A stretch of 64,000 bases of DNA, taken from assembly GCA_009869945.1 (NCBI GenBank), contig WIXG01000054.1, positions 62,001 through 126,000 on the forward strand. Direction: 5' to 3'. The notes under the pieces are model-generated. The model searched no databases. It worked only from the letters and a program-made list of their open reading frames with translations, and was not told where the DNA came from. Position numbers and translations under genes: made by a program. Positions 11,391 through 23,929 of this stretch are shown piece by piece. This DNA comes from Mesaphorura yosii (Eukaryota > Arthropoda > Collembola > Poduromorpha > Tullbergiidae). Within the stretch, counting starts at the first letter, position 1, and each line of letters opens with the position of its first letter.

Positions 11391-13354
11391 ATGTCAACGC
11401 AGAAGAAATCCAACAACTTCCGCAATGCTAACAAGCCCACAGTTGTGCCGATATCCGGAAATCAGTCAGGTGAGTCTTTAATTTGGGAACACATTTTGTA
11501 TTTCAAATTCAATTTCACGCGTATCGGTTTTTAACATAATTCAGGCACAATCCCATCCTGGCTGGAAGGCAATCTCTTCAGAAATGGGCCTGGGCTACAG
11601 ACAATCGGCCCGGACACTTACAAGCACTTCTTCGATGGGCTCGCCGTGCTGCACAAATTCGAAATTAAAGACGGCAAAGCGACGTACCAATCCAAGTATC
11701 TGGAGAGTGACGCGTACAAAAAGAACATGAAGTCGCAGCGGATTGTCGTCAGTGAATTCGGCACGCACCGCCACTCCGATCCGTGCAAATCTTTGCTGGG
11801 TAAATTCATGTCGTACTTCCACCCATTTGAAGTCACCGACAACTGCAACGTGAATATGGCGTTCTACGGTGATCAACTGTACGCCATGACCGAGACAGAA
11901 TTCGTGCGGCGAGTCGATCCAAAGAACTTGGACACGATTGGGGAGAAAGTGAAGCTCACCGACTACCTGACCATCAACCACGCGACGGCACATCCGCACA
12001 CGCTGCCGGATGGGACCATGCTGAACATCGGGAACAATTATCGCCACAAGAAGGGGCCACATTACTGCATTATTCAAGTGCCGCCAACTTATGAGACTGA
12101 TGGTAGAATCGCTTTAATTTTAACCTTCATAATCATTTTCCTGTTGCTCCTAATTAGTTTGCATCTTCCAACTCAGAAACCTGCTTCAAGGACGCTAAGC
12201 TGATCGCCGAGATTCCTTGCCTGTGGAAGTTTAAGCCGTCTTACTATCACAGCTTCAGTATCACGACTGAATATATTATCTTTGCCGAGCAGCCATACAC
12301 ATTAAGCGTGCCCAAGATTCTGACGTCTGACATTCGCGGTGCGAGCTATTGTGAATGTCTCTCTTGGAACCCCAACGAAAAGGTATCCATTCCACAACAC
12401 AGTCACAATAGAGCCAATCCCCCGCCTGTGGAATGACCACTTGTGATACAAACATTTCCGTATGCTTTAGACAAGAATTCATGTGATATCGTTCTCAACT
12501 GGCGAAATCCATCCAATTATTTACGAAACCTGTGACCTCTTCATGTTTCATCAAGTAAACGCTTACGAAGTGGATGGACAAATTGTACTGGATTTGGCAG
12601 GGTACAACAGCGCAGAGTTTGTGGAGAAATCGATGAGGGGCCTTATGCGAGATGAGGAGCACCTGCAGCAAAATTACATTGAGGGTGCCTCTCTCAGACG
12701 ATATGTGTTACCGCTTGACATTGACAAGGTAAATTCCGAAAGGAAATCTAATGCGCAGGCACCGTTTCACTTGTGCAGTCGCTTTCAAATGGATTAACGA
12801 ATTTGGTCTTGTTATCTCTTTCCTAGTACGCGCCGCTCGGAGCCAACCTCGTGACAATACCAGGTACGAAGGCCACAGCAAAACTCCGCACCCGGTCCGT
12901 GAGGGAAACCGTCCTCGAGTTGACACCTGATCATCTCGCTCCCTGGATGGAGTTCCCGCGAATCAATTATAAGTACAACGGCCAAAAATACCGGTATATC
13001 TTCGGAGTTGGAGCAAGCGAGAAGCGGATGCAGGAAAGCATCATTCCCGAAGCCGACAAACTGGTCAAGTTCGATCTGGAGACGCGGGAACAGGTGACGT
13101 GGACGAGAGAAGATGTGGTCGTGGGCGAACCGGTATTCATCGCAAACCCCGAGACGGAGTCGCCTGCAGAGGACGATGGCGTACTGCTTTCTCCGGTTCT
13201 GCACGTCGACGACGACAAGAAAGTCACACTTCTCGTGCTCGATGCGAAATCGATGAAGGAACTGGCGATGGTCGAGTTCACGACGGATGGTCCGGTTCCG
13301 GGGACGTTTCACGGGCAGTGGGCGCAGGATGGAGAAGAAATTCATGCTTTTTAA
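11391..13354 (+). CDS. Carotenoid cleavage oxygenase A (BCO/NinaB/RPE65 family)
   Basis: The enzyme family cleaves carotenoids (for example beta-carotene to retinal) or isomerises retinoids with a non-haem iron. Five exons (11391..11469, 11545..12102, 12177..12382, 12471..12728, 12827..13354) give 542 residues, the usual family length. The four iron-binding His are visible: in NHATAHPHTLPDG, YYHSFSIT, FMFHQVNAYE and the C-terminal GTFHGQW. The N-terminal EGNLFRNGPGLQTIGPDTYKHFFDGLA segment begins the beta-propeller. No signal peptide is seen, which fits a cytosolic enzyme. An AATAAA lies 40 bp after the stop. A close paralogue follows 570 bp downstream. The substrate (carotenoid or retinoid) cannot be told from sequence alone. 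Confidence 0.95.
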
Positions 13355-13923
13355 TTTATTGATTCTAAGATTCCTGCCCATTTTCAGTATATTAATAAAT
13401 ATCGTGAATATCAAGAAACCATTGTGCCCCGTGAAAATGTCTTACTAATGACTTAATTGAGCCGCCTTGCTCCTAAGATTGAGTAAAACTGAACTGAATT
13501 GCCTGAGATCTGCGTTGTCTACTTGTCGCACTGATATTAACATGCTAGTTCTAATCGTAAATAGCATATGGTGCAAAGTCTACCATAAGAGAGTAAGTGT
13601 TGCAAAAAATTACCAGCCATTAAACCGATTACGTAATCTGCTCTGCACGTTCGCCACTCGCAAGCTTCTCGACGGCTGCTAGTGCGCCTCTCGCATGCTC
13701 ATCGTGCCTAAAGCCTTTATAATAAAACGCTGAAAGCAGATTCAGCTATAATTCCAGTCTACAGATGGTAAACAAAGGTTTAAAGCTTAGTAAGGCTTAA
13801 TAGTCCACCTGTCGTGTAACCTTCCACTTTATAGATTGCGTGAAGTGTAGAGTAACAGACAATCTGTGAACCGCGTGTAAGTTTTCAATTTTAGTTGGAT
13901 CATTTATCAGGTACTGGAGTAAA
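13355..13923. other. Spacer between the two carotenoid oxygenase genes
   Basis: Contains a likely polyadenylation signal of copy A (AATAAA at 13394) and the promoter of copy B. A TTTATAATAAAA stretch near 13716 is TATA-like but about 200 bp before the start codon of copy B. No further gene is seen. Confidence 0.5.
13394..13399 (+). terminator. Polyadenylation signal, carotenoid oxygenase A
   Basis: Canonical AATAAA 40 bp downstream of the TAA stop. Confidence 0.6.
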
Positions 13924-15761
13924 ATGGCACCTCCGAAAAAGTCCAACAACTTTCGCAATGCAAACAAGCCCACCGCCGTGCCGGTCGCAGGAAAGCAGTC
14001 AGGTAAGACTGAAGTAAAATCACCGCTTCTTCACTGTAGCTACTATGCTGACTGTTGGCTCGAAATTCAGGTCAGATTCCAGCATGGGTGGAAGGCAACT
14101 TGTACCGAAATGGGCCCGGGTTACAGACAATCGGTCCTGACACTTACGACCACTTCTTTGACGGGTTGTCGCTTCTTCACCGATTCGAAATCAAAGATGG
14201 AAAGGCTACGTATCAATCCAAGCACTTGGAAAGCGATACATACAAAACGAACTTGCAAGCAAAGAGGATCGTATGTGGAGAATTCGGAACTGTCGGGTTC
14301 CCGGATCCCTGCAAGTCTCTGCTGGGCCGATTCATGTCATACTTCAAGAAGAGTGATACAACGGACAACTGCAACGTGAACGTAGCATTTTATGGCGATC
14401 AGCTTTACGCAATGACCGAGACAAACTTCGTCCGACGCGTGGATCCAAAGACGCTGGAGACAAACCCAGAGAAGATTAACCTCAGCGATTACTTGACCGT
14501 GAACCACGCGACAGCACATCCGCACACGCTGCCGGACGGATCCGTGTTGAACATGGGCAACAACTACAAGCACAAGAAAGGACCGCACTACTGCATCATA
14601 AAAGTGCCACCAACGTACGAGTCTGATGGTAAGTTCCATCCGTCGCTTTATTCAATTACGCAACCAGTCAACATAATTATGGAAAATCACGCTTCTGTAT
14701 AGAATCAAGCTTCAAGCAGGCAGAGATCGTCGCAGAGATCCCTATGCGCTGGCGCTTGCACCCTTGCTACTACCACAGCTTTGGAATGACGACAGACAAA
14801 ATTGTCTTCATCGAGCAGCCGTACTGCATGAGTGTGCCCAAGATCATGACCATGCACTTTCGTGGAATGTCCTTCAAGGACGTGTTGGATTGGTATCCAA
14901 ACGAAAAGGTACTTAAACCATTAACTTGTAATTCGTGCGACCATTGCCTCCTAATTCCTCAATTTGCGTCTAATGCAGACAAGAATCCACGTCGTGTCAT
15001 TAAAAAATGGAGACATTCATCCGATCGTCTATGAGACCACCGACCTCTTCACTTTCCACCACGTGAATGCGTACGAGGAAGACGGCCACATCGTGCTTGA
15101 CGTGTGCGCGTATGACAGCGCCGAATTTGTCAACAAAACGGTCAAGGGAATGATGATGATGGACAAGAAGTGGAAGGATCCCCTCCCAGGTGCGGCGCTT
15201 CGACGATACATCCTTCCTCTGGAAGTTCCAAAGAACGCGAGCGAAGGATCCAATCTCGTGAGCCTACCCGGCGCCCGGGCGAGCGCCAGACTCCGTTCAC
15301 AAACCAACAAGCAGACCATCATTGACGTGGCACCAGAAGTGTGCACGCCTTGGGTCGAATTTCCACGAATCAATTACAAGCACAACGGGCAGAAGTACCG
15401 GTACGTGTTCGGAGTCACGGCAACCGAGAAGCGACGCCAGGAAAGTGTCATCCCAGAAGCAGACACACTGATCAAGTACGATCTAGAGAAGCGACAGATG
15501 CTCAGCTGGAAGAATGATAATGTTCTCGCCTCCGAACCAGTATTCGTCCCCAACCCAAATGCCGCACCGGGCGCGGAAGACGATGGTGTTCTGCTTTCAG
15601 CGCTGTTGCACGTGAACGAGGAGAATAAGGTTACTTTGCTTGTCCTCGACGCAAAAACGATGAAGGAGCTGTCGACGGTTGAGTTCACGACCGGCGGGCC
15701 GGTTCCAGTCACATTTCATGGACAATGGGCACAAGACGGAGAAAGGGTGCATACTTATTAA
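13924..15761 (+). CDS. Carotenoid cleavage oxygenase B (tandem paralogue of A)
   Basis: Second member of the tandem pair. Four exons (13924..14002, 14071..14628, 14703..14908, 14979..15761) give 541 residues. The first three exons are identical in length to those of copy A (79, 558 and 206 bp), and the N-terminal exon is almost the same protein, SNNFRNANKPT in both. All four iron ligands are kept: NHATAHPHTLPDG, YYHSFGMT, FTFHHVNAYE and TFHGQW. The last exon of copy B corresponds to the last two of copy A, with the intron at VPLDIDK absent and only a few residues different at the junction. The high similarity suggests a fairly recent tandem duplication. Differences near the active site, such as MTTDKIVFIEQPYCMS against ITTEYIIFAEQPYTLS, leave room for altered substrate preference, which is inference. 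Confidence 0.95.
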
Positions 15762-17875
15762 GCAAAGCCTTTGTCGTGTTGCAAGTAGGCAGGGTATTAT
15801 TATAATTTTATGTCATTTTGGTCCAGCCAAGCGTGACCATATTGTGAGGCACCCACGCTCCACACGCCACGCAATGCATGTGCTGTACTAAATAAGAGCG
15901 TTACTGTTTAGAATTACCATTACAATTGCTGTGTACTGTTTACTGGCTAAGGATAATAAATAGCGATAAGCAAAACAAACACAGCTCCAGCTCTTGCATT
16001 ATTTACTTTGAGGGATTTGCAACTCGGCATTTGGCATTCCAAGGGATGTTGGTGGTTATATTGGCGGTTGGCGTTAATGCAGTGCTTATCCACGAAATCA
16101 CGCACATGTACAGTCCAGGCTGCCTTTTGTTGGTTCTGTATTTTAATGAAGTTTACAAGGAATTCTGCATTCTGCACATCATCGTTACATGTTTTTGCGG
16201 AGGGCTGTTAATAATATCACGCTTAACGCAAAGCTTAGCTATGCTATTCAGTTTAATACGTTATTATGATGCACTGGCATGGTAAGGTTTGGGACTGGGT
16301 CCTGTCCTCCTGTCCTGGGTCCCACTTTATAATATTTGACTGCTTTTCGTGCAGAGTACAAGCAAGCCAGTTCCTCATGTAAAGATAAGCCCAACGAATG
16401 AGTAGAGCGCACGAAACAGAAACAGAGAGCCGAGGGCGTGTGAACACCAACGACTGAACAACTGAAAGAAGATGAAACAACTCGCTTGCGCTTGAAAGAA
16501 GAAGAGTTCAGTTTTTATGCACTCGATTTCCTCAGAATCCCAAAAGTATTTCATCTTCACTCTCAGCAGCTCACAGAACACGGGCACTGCGTGAGTTCAG
16601 TTTTCCTGCTCGAATACCTACAGTACCTGTTGCACAGTCACCGTCCTCCGTCCTCTTCTTTTATTTACCTTTGTGTGTTATTCAATGAATTTGGTATACA
16701 ACGAAACCAACCACTGAGTTCCTCGTTTCACGCAAATAAGCTCGACAACAGCAGTAAACTCGTTCGTTAAAAGTGAAGTGATTTAGGAAATTGGAGTTGT
16801 TAATTACCAATTGCTTTTGCTGCTGTACTTCATTGGATTTCAGTTCAGGTAGATTGGATTGCACATTGCATCGAGTAAGAATTGCAGTGCAGTTGCAGGT
16901 TGATTGCAGCATTCATCCAAGGAGCCAGCGCAGCAGCGTCGAGCGTGTGTGTGTGAGTTGTCCTTAATTTGATTTCTCTAGCTGATTGCTTGAAGTACTG
17001 CAGTAGTGCCACTTATCTGCCTTGTAATTGCGATTGCCTTGGCTTGCCTTGTCGGCCGCTATTGTAATGATTGAAATTACATAAGACAAGACATGCAACA
17101 ATAGAAAGTGCTTGGCTTGACTAATGTAGAATGTAGTGTTTGATTTGATGTGTTAATTGTTCTTGAGCGACTCGAGTCAGTCTCCAATCACTCGAGTCAA
17201 GTTGACTTTGTATTGTCTCTGTGTATGCAGGCAGCACGAAAGCAGTCGGGGTTGAGGATAATTCGTCATTAAATTCACGCAATTCAAGTGCTGTTGCTCT
17301 GTTGGAGCTTGTCCTAGTTTGGCTCTGGCTTCATCGCATCATTGGTTATCATTCTGGATTTGGTTCAGCACTTCCGGACGGAGGCCTTGAAGATTTCAAT
17401 TCGTCATCTGTGTAAATAGTGAACATATGACGCATACCCTTGGGTTTCATAACGTGCAGCAAACCATCCGAGCATTGTGAATAAGTGTGTGCAGTGATTC
17501 GATCGTCGAACGACGCACTCCACTATCAGTTGATTTATTGCAAATACACGAATGCACTCAATTACGTAAAGAGGAAGTTGACATCAGCCGTGGTGACACA
17601 TCTGGCAGACGCATTCCATCTCATCTTTCTTACAATTTCAATCGTCATACTTACATCGCGTGCGTTTTAACACTTGGATTCTCATTGGACAGAGACAAGT
17701 GCTATTTGGCAATTTCAAGGTAATTAGCGTACGTTTGTGCATAGTTTGTCAGTTAATGCATAATAACGCACTAAGTTTTTGGAACCATTTCTGATTTCAG
17801 ATCTTAGCCCGAGAAAAGCAACCACAGGAAGTGAAAACTTTAACCGGCTGCTGTAACAGATCGAGAATCTTAGTC
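15762..17875. other. Intergenic plus 5' UTR of the Cys-rich protein gene
   Basis: About 2.1 kb without a convincing coding gene. AATAAA at about 15954 may serve carotenoid oxygenase B. A noncoding exon probably ends at 17719 (CAAG|GTAATT), with an 81-bp intron whose acceptor GATTTCAG ends at 17800, just before the start codon at 17876. The rest shows nothing. Confidence 0.5.
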
Positions 17876-18436
17876 ATGAATTCGGCGTGCGTGACCACAA
17901 CCACTGCAGTCTCCGTCGTGCTCCTGCTCTTGTGCCAGATTTATTTCTCGCACGCTTTCGAATTCGCTGGTTGGGGCAAGCCATGCAAGACAGGTGCTGA
18001 CGGTTCAATCGTGAAACCTCACGAGGAGTGCGAGCAGAGCAAAGGAATGCAATGCCAGCGTTGGGAACAAGGCGAATATTGTGGTTGCCAAAGGGATAGC
18101 GTGCTGACGTACGACCGTATCGCTGGAGAATGTCGACGGAAGATCGGAGCCCTGTGCGAGAAAGCGGCAACGCCGGAACATGAAAGCCGCCAGGCGTTTA
18201 ATCATCGGTGTCACGAAAGGGCAGAGTGCGTGCAACTGAATGCTACGACGGCCAGCACCCCGTCTACGAGACAATTCTTATGCCTGTGCAAGCCCGGGTA
18301 CTATGCGACGTCCAATTTGGAGGAGTGCGTGAGCAAAAGTGTGGCGACGACGACGGTGGTTGGTCTTTCGGTGGCGAACGTGGTGTCGGCGATGTCTGTG
18401 AGTCTACTGCTTTTACTTGCGAATGTTGCTCGGTAA
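17876..18436 (+). CDS. Small secreted Cys-rich protein, probably GPI-anchored
   Basis: A single coding exon of 186 residues from the first in-frame ATG (17876). Residues about 8-28 form a strong signal peptide (VSVVLLLLCQIYFSHAF), followed by GWGKPCKTG. The mature part has about 12 cysteines in patterns such as CxxWxxGxYCGC and FLCLCKPGYY, resembling EGF-like or EB-type modules of arthropod surface proteins. The C-terminus is a hydrophobic tail (SAMSVSLLLLLANVAR) after small residues, as expected for a GPI-attachment signal. A single C-terminal membrane helix is the alternative. I do not recognise the family. It might be a cell-surface recognition or adhesion factor, by analogy only. Confidence 0.75.
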   Translation: MNSACVTTTTAVSVVLLLLCQIYFSHAFEFAGWGKPCKTGADGSIVKPHEECEQSKGMQCQRWEQGEYCGCQRDSVLTYDRIAGECRRKIGALCEKAATPEHESRQAFNHRCHERAECVQLNATTASTPSTRQFLCLCKPGYYATSNLEECVSKSVATTTVVGLSVANVVSAMSVSLLLLLANVAR

Positions 18437-19896
18437 ATCTTAGCGAACGGTGCATTAATTCGCGATTAATCACAAAAGCCAATTAGCAAACCAAATCATG
18501 CCATGCCAAGTACTGAAAGCACTTTAAAATGTTCTCCTACACCGCTAGTCACGCCACCGTCGAAAAACTACAGAATATGCTGAGCCAGAGCCAGAGTAGG
18601 TACACAATTTTACTGACAACCCCGCTTCGATCGTCTTCCATCAACAACGAAGTACCTTCAGAATTCATACAGTTAACTTGTTCTTCAGTTTCCAGTTCCA
18701 TTGTTTTTTGCTCCTTGCTATTAGGCGTATCTGTAAACTAAAATTGTGTTGCCACGTGCCACTTAACTGTGACTTAAACGAAAAAAGACAATCTGCTTTC
18801 AAATTCAAATCCTGATTTTAATTGAGATTAACGCAAACGACAATCGACTCATGTCAAATCGTTGTACGCTATTTATTGAAGCGTAGTCTTTCCATGTACA
18901 GAATAGGGATTCCGAAACTTAACGTACTTAGTTTTTGGTGTTGGAATTAATTCTGTTGTTTTATAGCATGTACGCATTTGTTAAGTATTTCATAAGGAAA
19001 ACTTTAAGTATTTTTATGTAATTTTCCTGTCACAAAAATAGAATCATGTGTTATGTGTACTATGCATAAATGTATTGTAGATGTTGTCCAAAACAGAGCC
19101 GGCCAGAGCTAGAGGCTAGAGCCTTTTCTGAAATTTGAGTTGACAATCCTTCTAGTACGGCCCGTGATCCAAGCAAAGCCTAGCCAGTATGCCCGCACCG
19201 TCCAAAGTCTAATCCTTTGTTTGTACTTGCTGATACCGCCGAATTGACCTAACGTTGACCTAGTTTTTGTGGTCTTATCAGAGCCTTGCTTTATTTTAGT
19301 CGCAACAAGGGTACAATCGCACAGGCAATCTATACTTTCAGCCCAACAGTGGTCCAAGTCCATATACATGACACAACAGTACACAATTTATCAGTATACA
19401 TGCCAACGCGGCCAAAGCCATAGTCGTAGCAGCGGTTCCCAGATTCTCAGGTCTCACCGCTTTTGAGTGACTGGACAGACAAAATGACAGAATGTGAGAC
19501 AAATCCTTGCAGTTCATGCAGTCCACCTCCGTTTGTGAGTAGTTGCTTTTATGAATGCCTAAGCTTAAGCTTGATCTTAATCCAGTCCATGAGTCCTTGC
19601 ACTTTACTTAATTTGTAAAAATTTGTATGATGCTGATACTATTTTTTCCACGTATTTATGTGTTCTTTATTGAAAAACTATGTGGACAATATTGTAAAGT
19701 GTAAATAAGAGTTACAGATAGAAGTACAATGTTACTAACTGTAAGAATTTTAATAAATCACAACTTCGTGTTGTATAATCAATCAATCATGGTTTGACCT
19801 TTGACATACATCAATCACATTCTTTACGCACCGCGTGCCGACGACCTCGCGACGTGACCCTTGATCAGCACGGGTTTTAATTATGTGTTAATGGCA
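18437..19896. other. Intergenic, nothing recognised
   Basis: About 1.46 kb between a plus-strand and a minus-strand 3' end, so it is a convergent spacer. It is AT-rich with AATAAA-like signals on both strands (plus near 19751; minus near 19668). Short hydrophobic frames near 19340-19520 on the minus strand are not supported by splice sites. Confidence 0.5.
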
Positions 19897-21242
19897 TCAT
19901 TTAATCTCGGCTGGCATTTCTTCATTCAGGAGCACAGCAAGAATGTTTCTTGCGGTTATCAGCGCCATTTGGTTCCGGCTGTCCACCGTCGCTGAGCCAA
20001 TATGTGGAATCAGGACACAATTGTCGAGTTTCGTCAGTTCGTGGTCCGATGGCAGTGGTTCTGGGCTCATGACATCGAGAGCGGCAGCAAATATATGCCG
20101 CGTGCGCAGCGCATGGATGAGGGCGTCTTGCTGGACAAGACCTGCATGCAAACAACAACATTCTTTGCACTTGAGCATAAAGCCATGATTGACATAAACC
20201 TTACCACCACGACTCGTGTTCACAAACACGGCATTGGATTTCATCAAACTGAATGCCTTCGTATTGAATATTTGTTTCGTTGCATCTGTCAGTGGGGCTG
20301 TTACGATGATGAAGTCTGACTCATGGAGCAGCGTGTCGAAGTCCACAAATTCGGCACCAACAACTGCGCAATTATATCGTGGAAAAAGGTGAGGAATGCG
20401 CTATGTGCACCAAGCATCCAACTTAAATTAAATCGGGTCAAATTGTATACCGTCATTTTTCTTGCTGCGTCCCGTGTAAATGAACCTTTTCACGTTGAAT
20501 GGAGCCAAGCGCGCCATCACCCCGGCACCAATGCGTCCCAGACCAAATATGCCGACTGTGGATCCTGCGAGGCCCATCCCGCACAGCCAGGTGGGGCCCC
20601 AGAACGTAGAAGCCCAATCATCACTGTACACAATCAGCTAATGATACTAGTCCGCTGACAAGTCCTAATAAAAATTAGCACTTACGCACTTGATTATCTT
20701 TTTATGCGCTTCGAACAATCGTCTAGAAGCTGCCAACAGAATCGCTACGGTGAGTTCTGCACAGGCGTCAGTCAACACATCAGGAGTGAAGCCAAGTCTC
20801 ACGCCTTTTGCCTTTACCGCTGGAGCATCGATGTGGTCGTAGCCTACGGACATTGTCGCCACCACTTTCAAGCTTGAACCTGTTGTAATTAATGTACAAT
20901 AATGACAGAAAGATAAAAAGATGGCATGATGACTTGACTTGATGTGTTTACCTGCTTTCTCTACGATCTCTGCATTAATTGTATCTGTGAGACAGCAAAA
21001 TATGCCATCCACACCAGCAATACTCTTTAGAAAAGTGTCCCGAGGAATTCGAGATGGGCTGATCCATGTCGTCACTTCGCACCTGCGTAAGCAGCATACA
21101 AATGCTGGAGTTAGAACTATTCGCTCAGGAGCCATACAGTACTTTTCGTTTCGGAATTCTGCGCTTACTTTTCGCGAAGTAAATCCAGCGCCACTTGTGG
21201 AACATCCGGACGAGTCACAAATACCTTCGGCTTCTGAGCCAT
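19897..21242 (-). CDS. GRHPR: Glyoxylate/hydroxypyruvate reductase (D-isomer 2-hydroxyacid dehydrogenase)
   Basis: This NAD(P)H enzyme reduces glyoxylate and hydroxypyruvate to glycolate and D-glycerate. Six exons (21242..21169, 21082..20952, 20879..20690, 20623..20451, 20363..20205, 20141..19897) give 323 residues, close to the animal enzyme (328). The start MAQKPKVFVTRPDVP matches the family N-terminus. The Rossmann motif GLGRIGAGVMARLAPF, the VNTSRGGLV motif with the catalytic Arg region, DVMSPEPLP with the catalytic Glu, and the catalytic His in PHIGSAT are all visible, as is the conserved ATMSVGYDHID. The donor of exon 3 is read as CAA|GTGCGT rather than the stronger-looking downstream site, because only that keeps frame with the next exon. 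Cytosolic; no targeting peptide seen. Confidence 0.94.
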
Positions 21243-22455
21243 TTTACAAGAAGTGGAGAAATTCACGTTCCGGTTGTTGTAGTACTGGTCCACAGATTTT
21301 GGTGATGGCGAACCATAACAGTGAGAACCAAAGATGGGAGAGATCTTCAGAATACTAGACCTACGTAATCATAATCAGCGGCGAATAGAAAGTTCTTTTA
21401 ACATTTTACTCTTCTGTTTTGTACAACAGGCTTGTGGTTATAAGTGGAACTTACGTATGCAATCGCCACAATTTGAATAATACCATTTGAATTTAGGATT
21501 AGAATAGCTGAAATGAATACTGCTTTGATTATGGGGTTCGACGGATGGTAGGGTAGTGATAAGCCTGCAGCGTCAGCTGACAGCAAGTGCCATTAACCAA
21601 CTTATGTCGGGTTTCACTGTAATTTGAATGATTGCACGCGTGCTCAAAACTCAAATACCTCGTCTTTGTTAACTCTTTCCAGTAGCAGTTTATTGCATTT
21701 GACTGTATGAATAGTTTAATACAGTCTGGTGTTCGCGAAACCATTTTGAGAATCCATTTTTGTATTTTCATTGATCATACTCGGAAAGTACCTTTAAGCA
21801 TTTTGTACTTTGGTCAAAGTGGGATCATTTTAGGGCAAGCTTTTTGTGAATGGATTTGTAACGATTTTGAAATCTCTGCTCATCACAACATATATCACAG
21901 CGGGGACATGAGAAAATCAGAAAATCAACTGCAGGATTAAGAATCCTGGAGTGACAGTGACAGCGTTTGATGAATTGACACCGCAGCACAACAAGAGTGA
22001 GTATTTGACCAATTACCCGGTCTCAAGTTTGTATTCGAGGTTGCGAGTTACGACTGTATTTGATTGGTCAACACACGTCCATGTAACTAACTAGTGCGAG
22101 TTGTATGTTCGAGATGAAACTGCTCAACGCGAGCTGTGCAATAGCAATTCTACCAGCGCAGCAAAGCCAGAAGATGTTATTGTTATGAAATAGCAACGAG
22201 ACTGAAGCTCGACATTTTATAGCATTGCCCAGCATTGCACTGTTCCACTCCACCACGAATCTTTTAATTCCATTGACACTTTTTGGATTTGATTGATTTA
22301 AACCATTCAGAAACACAGGTTAATTGATTAGATAATTGGAACGTTGGAAGCGTCATGCTCTGGAATTAAGGCTTCCTTTGAGTTTAGCGTGCCCTTCTCA
22401 TTGAATTTGTCGTGCTACATAAATTAAATTGATTCGCCTCCCAGAAAAGGAAATA
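21243..22455. other. Divergent 5' flank of GRHPR (-) and RING2 (+)
   Basis: About 1.2 kb that should contain two promoters. No reading frame with splice support and no clear core promoter element seen. Confidence 0.5.
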
Positions 22456-23929
22456 ATGCCGATGGCTGGTGTAAGTACCCAATGAATTTATGTAGGAAAC
22501 GATCTGATCCTTTAACAAACGTTAATCTGTGTGCCAATCTAGTCAACTCCACAAGCCGTGTCTGGAGGAGCTGCGGGAGGCGCGGGTGACAACCCGACTT
22601 CGAATGGAGTGACCAACAACAATAACAATGCAGCTGGAGTTGCGGCAGCCGCAGCAGTGAGCTCCAGCAAAACCTGGGAACTCTCTGACTACGAACTCCA
22701 TCGCACACCACAAGAAGCGGTGACCGACGGATCTGAAATCGCTGTCTCACCCCGCGCGCTCCACTCGGAACTCATGTGCCCGATTTGCCTGGACATGCTG
22801 AACAACACAATGACCACCAAAGAGTGTCTTCATCGCTTCTGTGCCGAATGCATCATCACTGCACTGCGCTCCGGGAATAAAGAATGCCCAACATGTCGCA
22901 AGAAACTTGTCAGTAAACGGTCTCTGAGACATGACCCGAATTTTGACCAGCTTATATCAAAGATCTATCCTTCAAGGTGCTTCAAAAAGCCCAATAATTC
23001 AAAAGAAATACTTACGGAATAATACGAGCTAATCTTTGATTAATGAATTCAGGGATGAGTACGAAGCCCAGCAGCAGAAGGCCATGGCAAAGCTCTCGAA
23101 ATCTCACAACCAACTTGCACTGTCCTCCTCTGTCGAAGAGGCGCTGAAGCAGCAAGCTTTGCGCAACAAGGCCAAACTGATGGCAGGTGGTAAAGGAGGC
23201 CCGGGCGGTGAAACCGGAGGGGATACGGTCGACGCAGCTACAAATGAGTCCTTGAGCACTCTCACGCCAACAAATGGACTGCAGCAGGCGACTCAGGCCA
23301 ATTCTCTGATGAACATGAGTAATAATAGTCTGAGCCAGAGCCAGGGCCATCACAGCCAGCAGCATCCGATGCCAAGCAATGGAGCTGTAGCAGGTCCGGC
23401 CAACCTTGCAGCAGGAGCCGTTCCGATTGCGGCGAAGATCACTCGTACAGATTCGGCGGCAGCAGACAACTCGTCTGTCACTTCTGGTAAGCTCTTTTTA
23501 ATCTTATGTTCGTGATGATCGCTTGGATTAGTCTCAAATTTCGAATCCATCTTAGGATATTCAGAAGAGGTGACAGAAGTAGAGCTGGTGTTCAAACCCC
23601 ATCCAGAAATGCAGGCACCAGCTATTCCTAGCGCGAGCACATCTACAGCTACGGCAAGTCAGACTCGGTTCATCAAAACTACTGCCAACGCTTCAGTTGA
23701 ACATCTCACCAAGTATTTGGCAATGCGTCTTCAGCTGGACTCTCAGCCACAGCCATCAACCACCGGCCTGGACATGGCGTCAACCTCCGCGAACAACTTT
23801 ACCATCTTCGTCTCTCCATTCGGTGACAACTACGTCACCGTCCAGCAGAACCAGACCCTGGCCCAAGTGTGTGAGCGGTTCTGGAGATTCAACAAACCAC
23901 TGGAACTTTACTATTCGATCAAAAAGTAA
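22456..23929 (+). CDS. RING2: E3 ubiquitin ligase RING1/RING2 (Sce) of Polycomb repressive complex 1
   Basis: Catalytic subunit of PRC1, which monoubiquitinates histone H2A in chromatin. Four exons (22456..22470, 22543..22976, 23053..23486, 23556..23929) give 418 residues. After an Ala/Asn-rich N-terminus comes [16 protein letters not shown], a hallmark of the family, then the C3HC4 RING finger (CPICLDML ... [10 protein letters not shown] ... CPTCRKKL, about residues 82-125) followed by [30 protein letters not shown] low-complexity Gln/Ser/Gly linker leads to the C-terminal RAWUL domain ending [19 protein letters not shown], which binds CBX/Pc or RYBP-type partners. The coding part of the first exon is just five codons. 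The poly-Ala and Asn tracts lengthen the N-terminus relative to the vertebrate protein. AATAAA lies near 24128. Confidence 0.96.

Noticed and set aside
11595-12077. Minus-strand frame of 160 codons opposite carotenoid oxygenase A
   Set aside because: Shadow of a clear conserved gene on the other strand.
19109-19526. Hydrophobic minus-strand frames between the GPI protein gene and GRHPR
   Set aside because: No plausible splice pattern or family resemblance; frames are interrupted by stops when joined.
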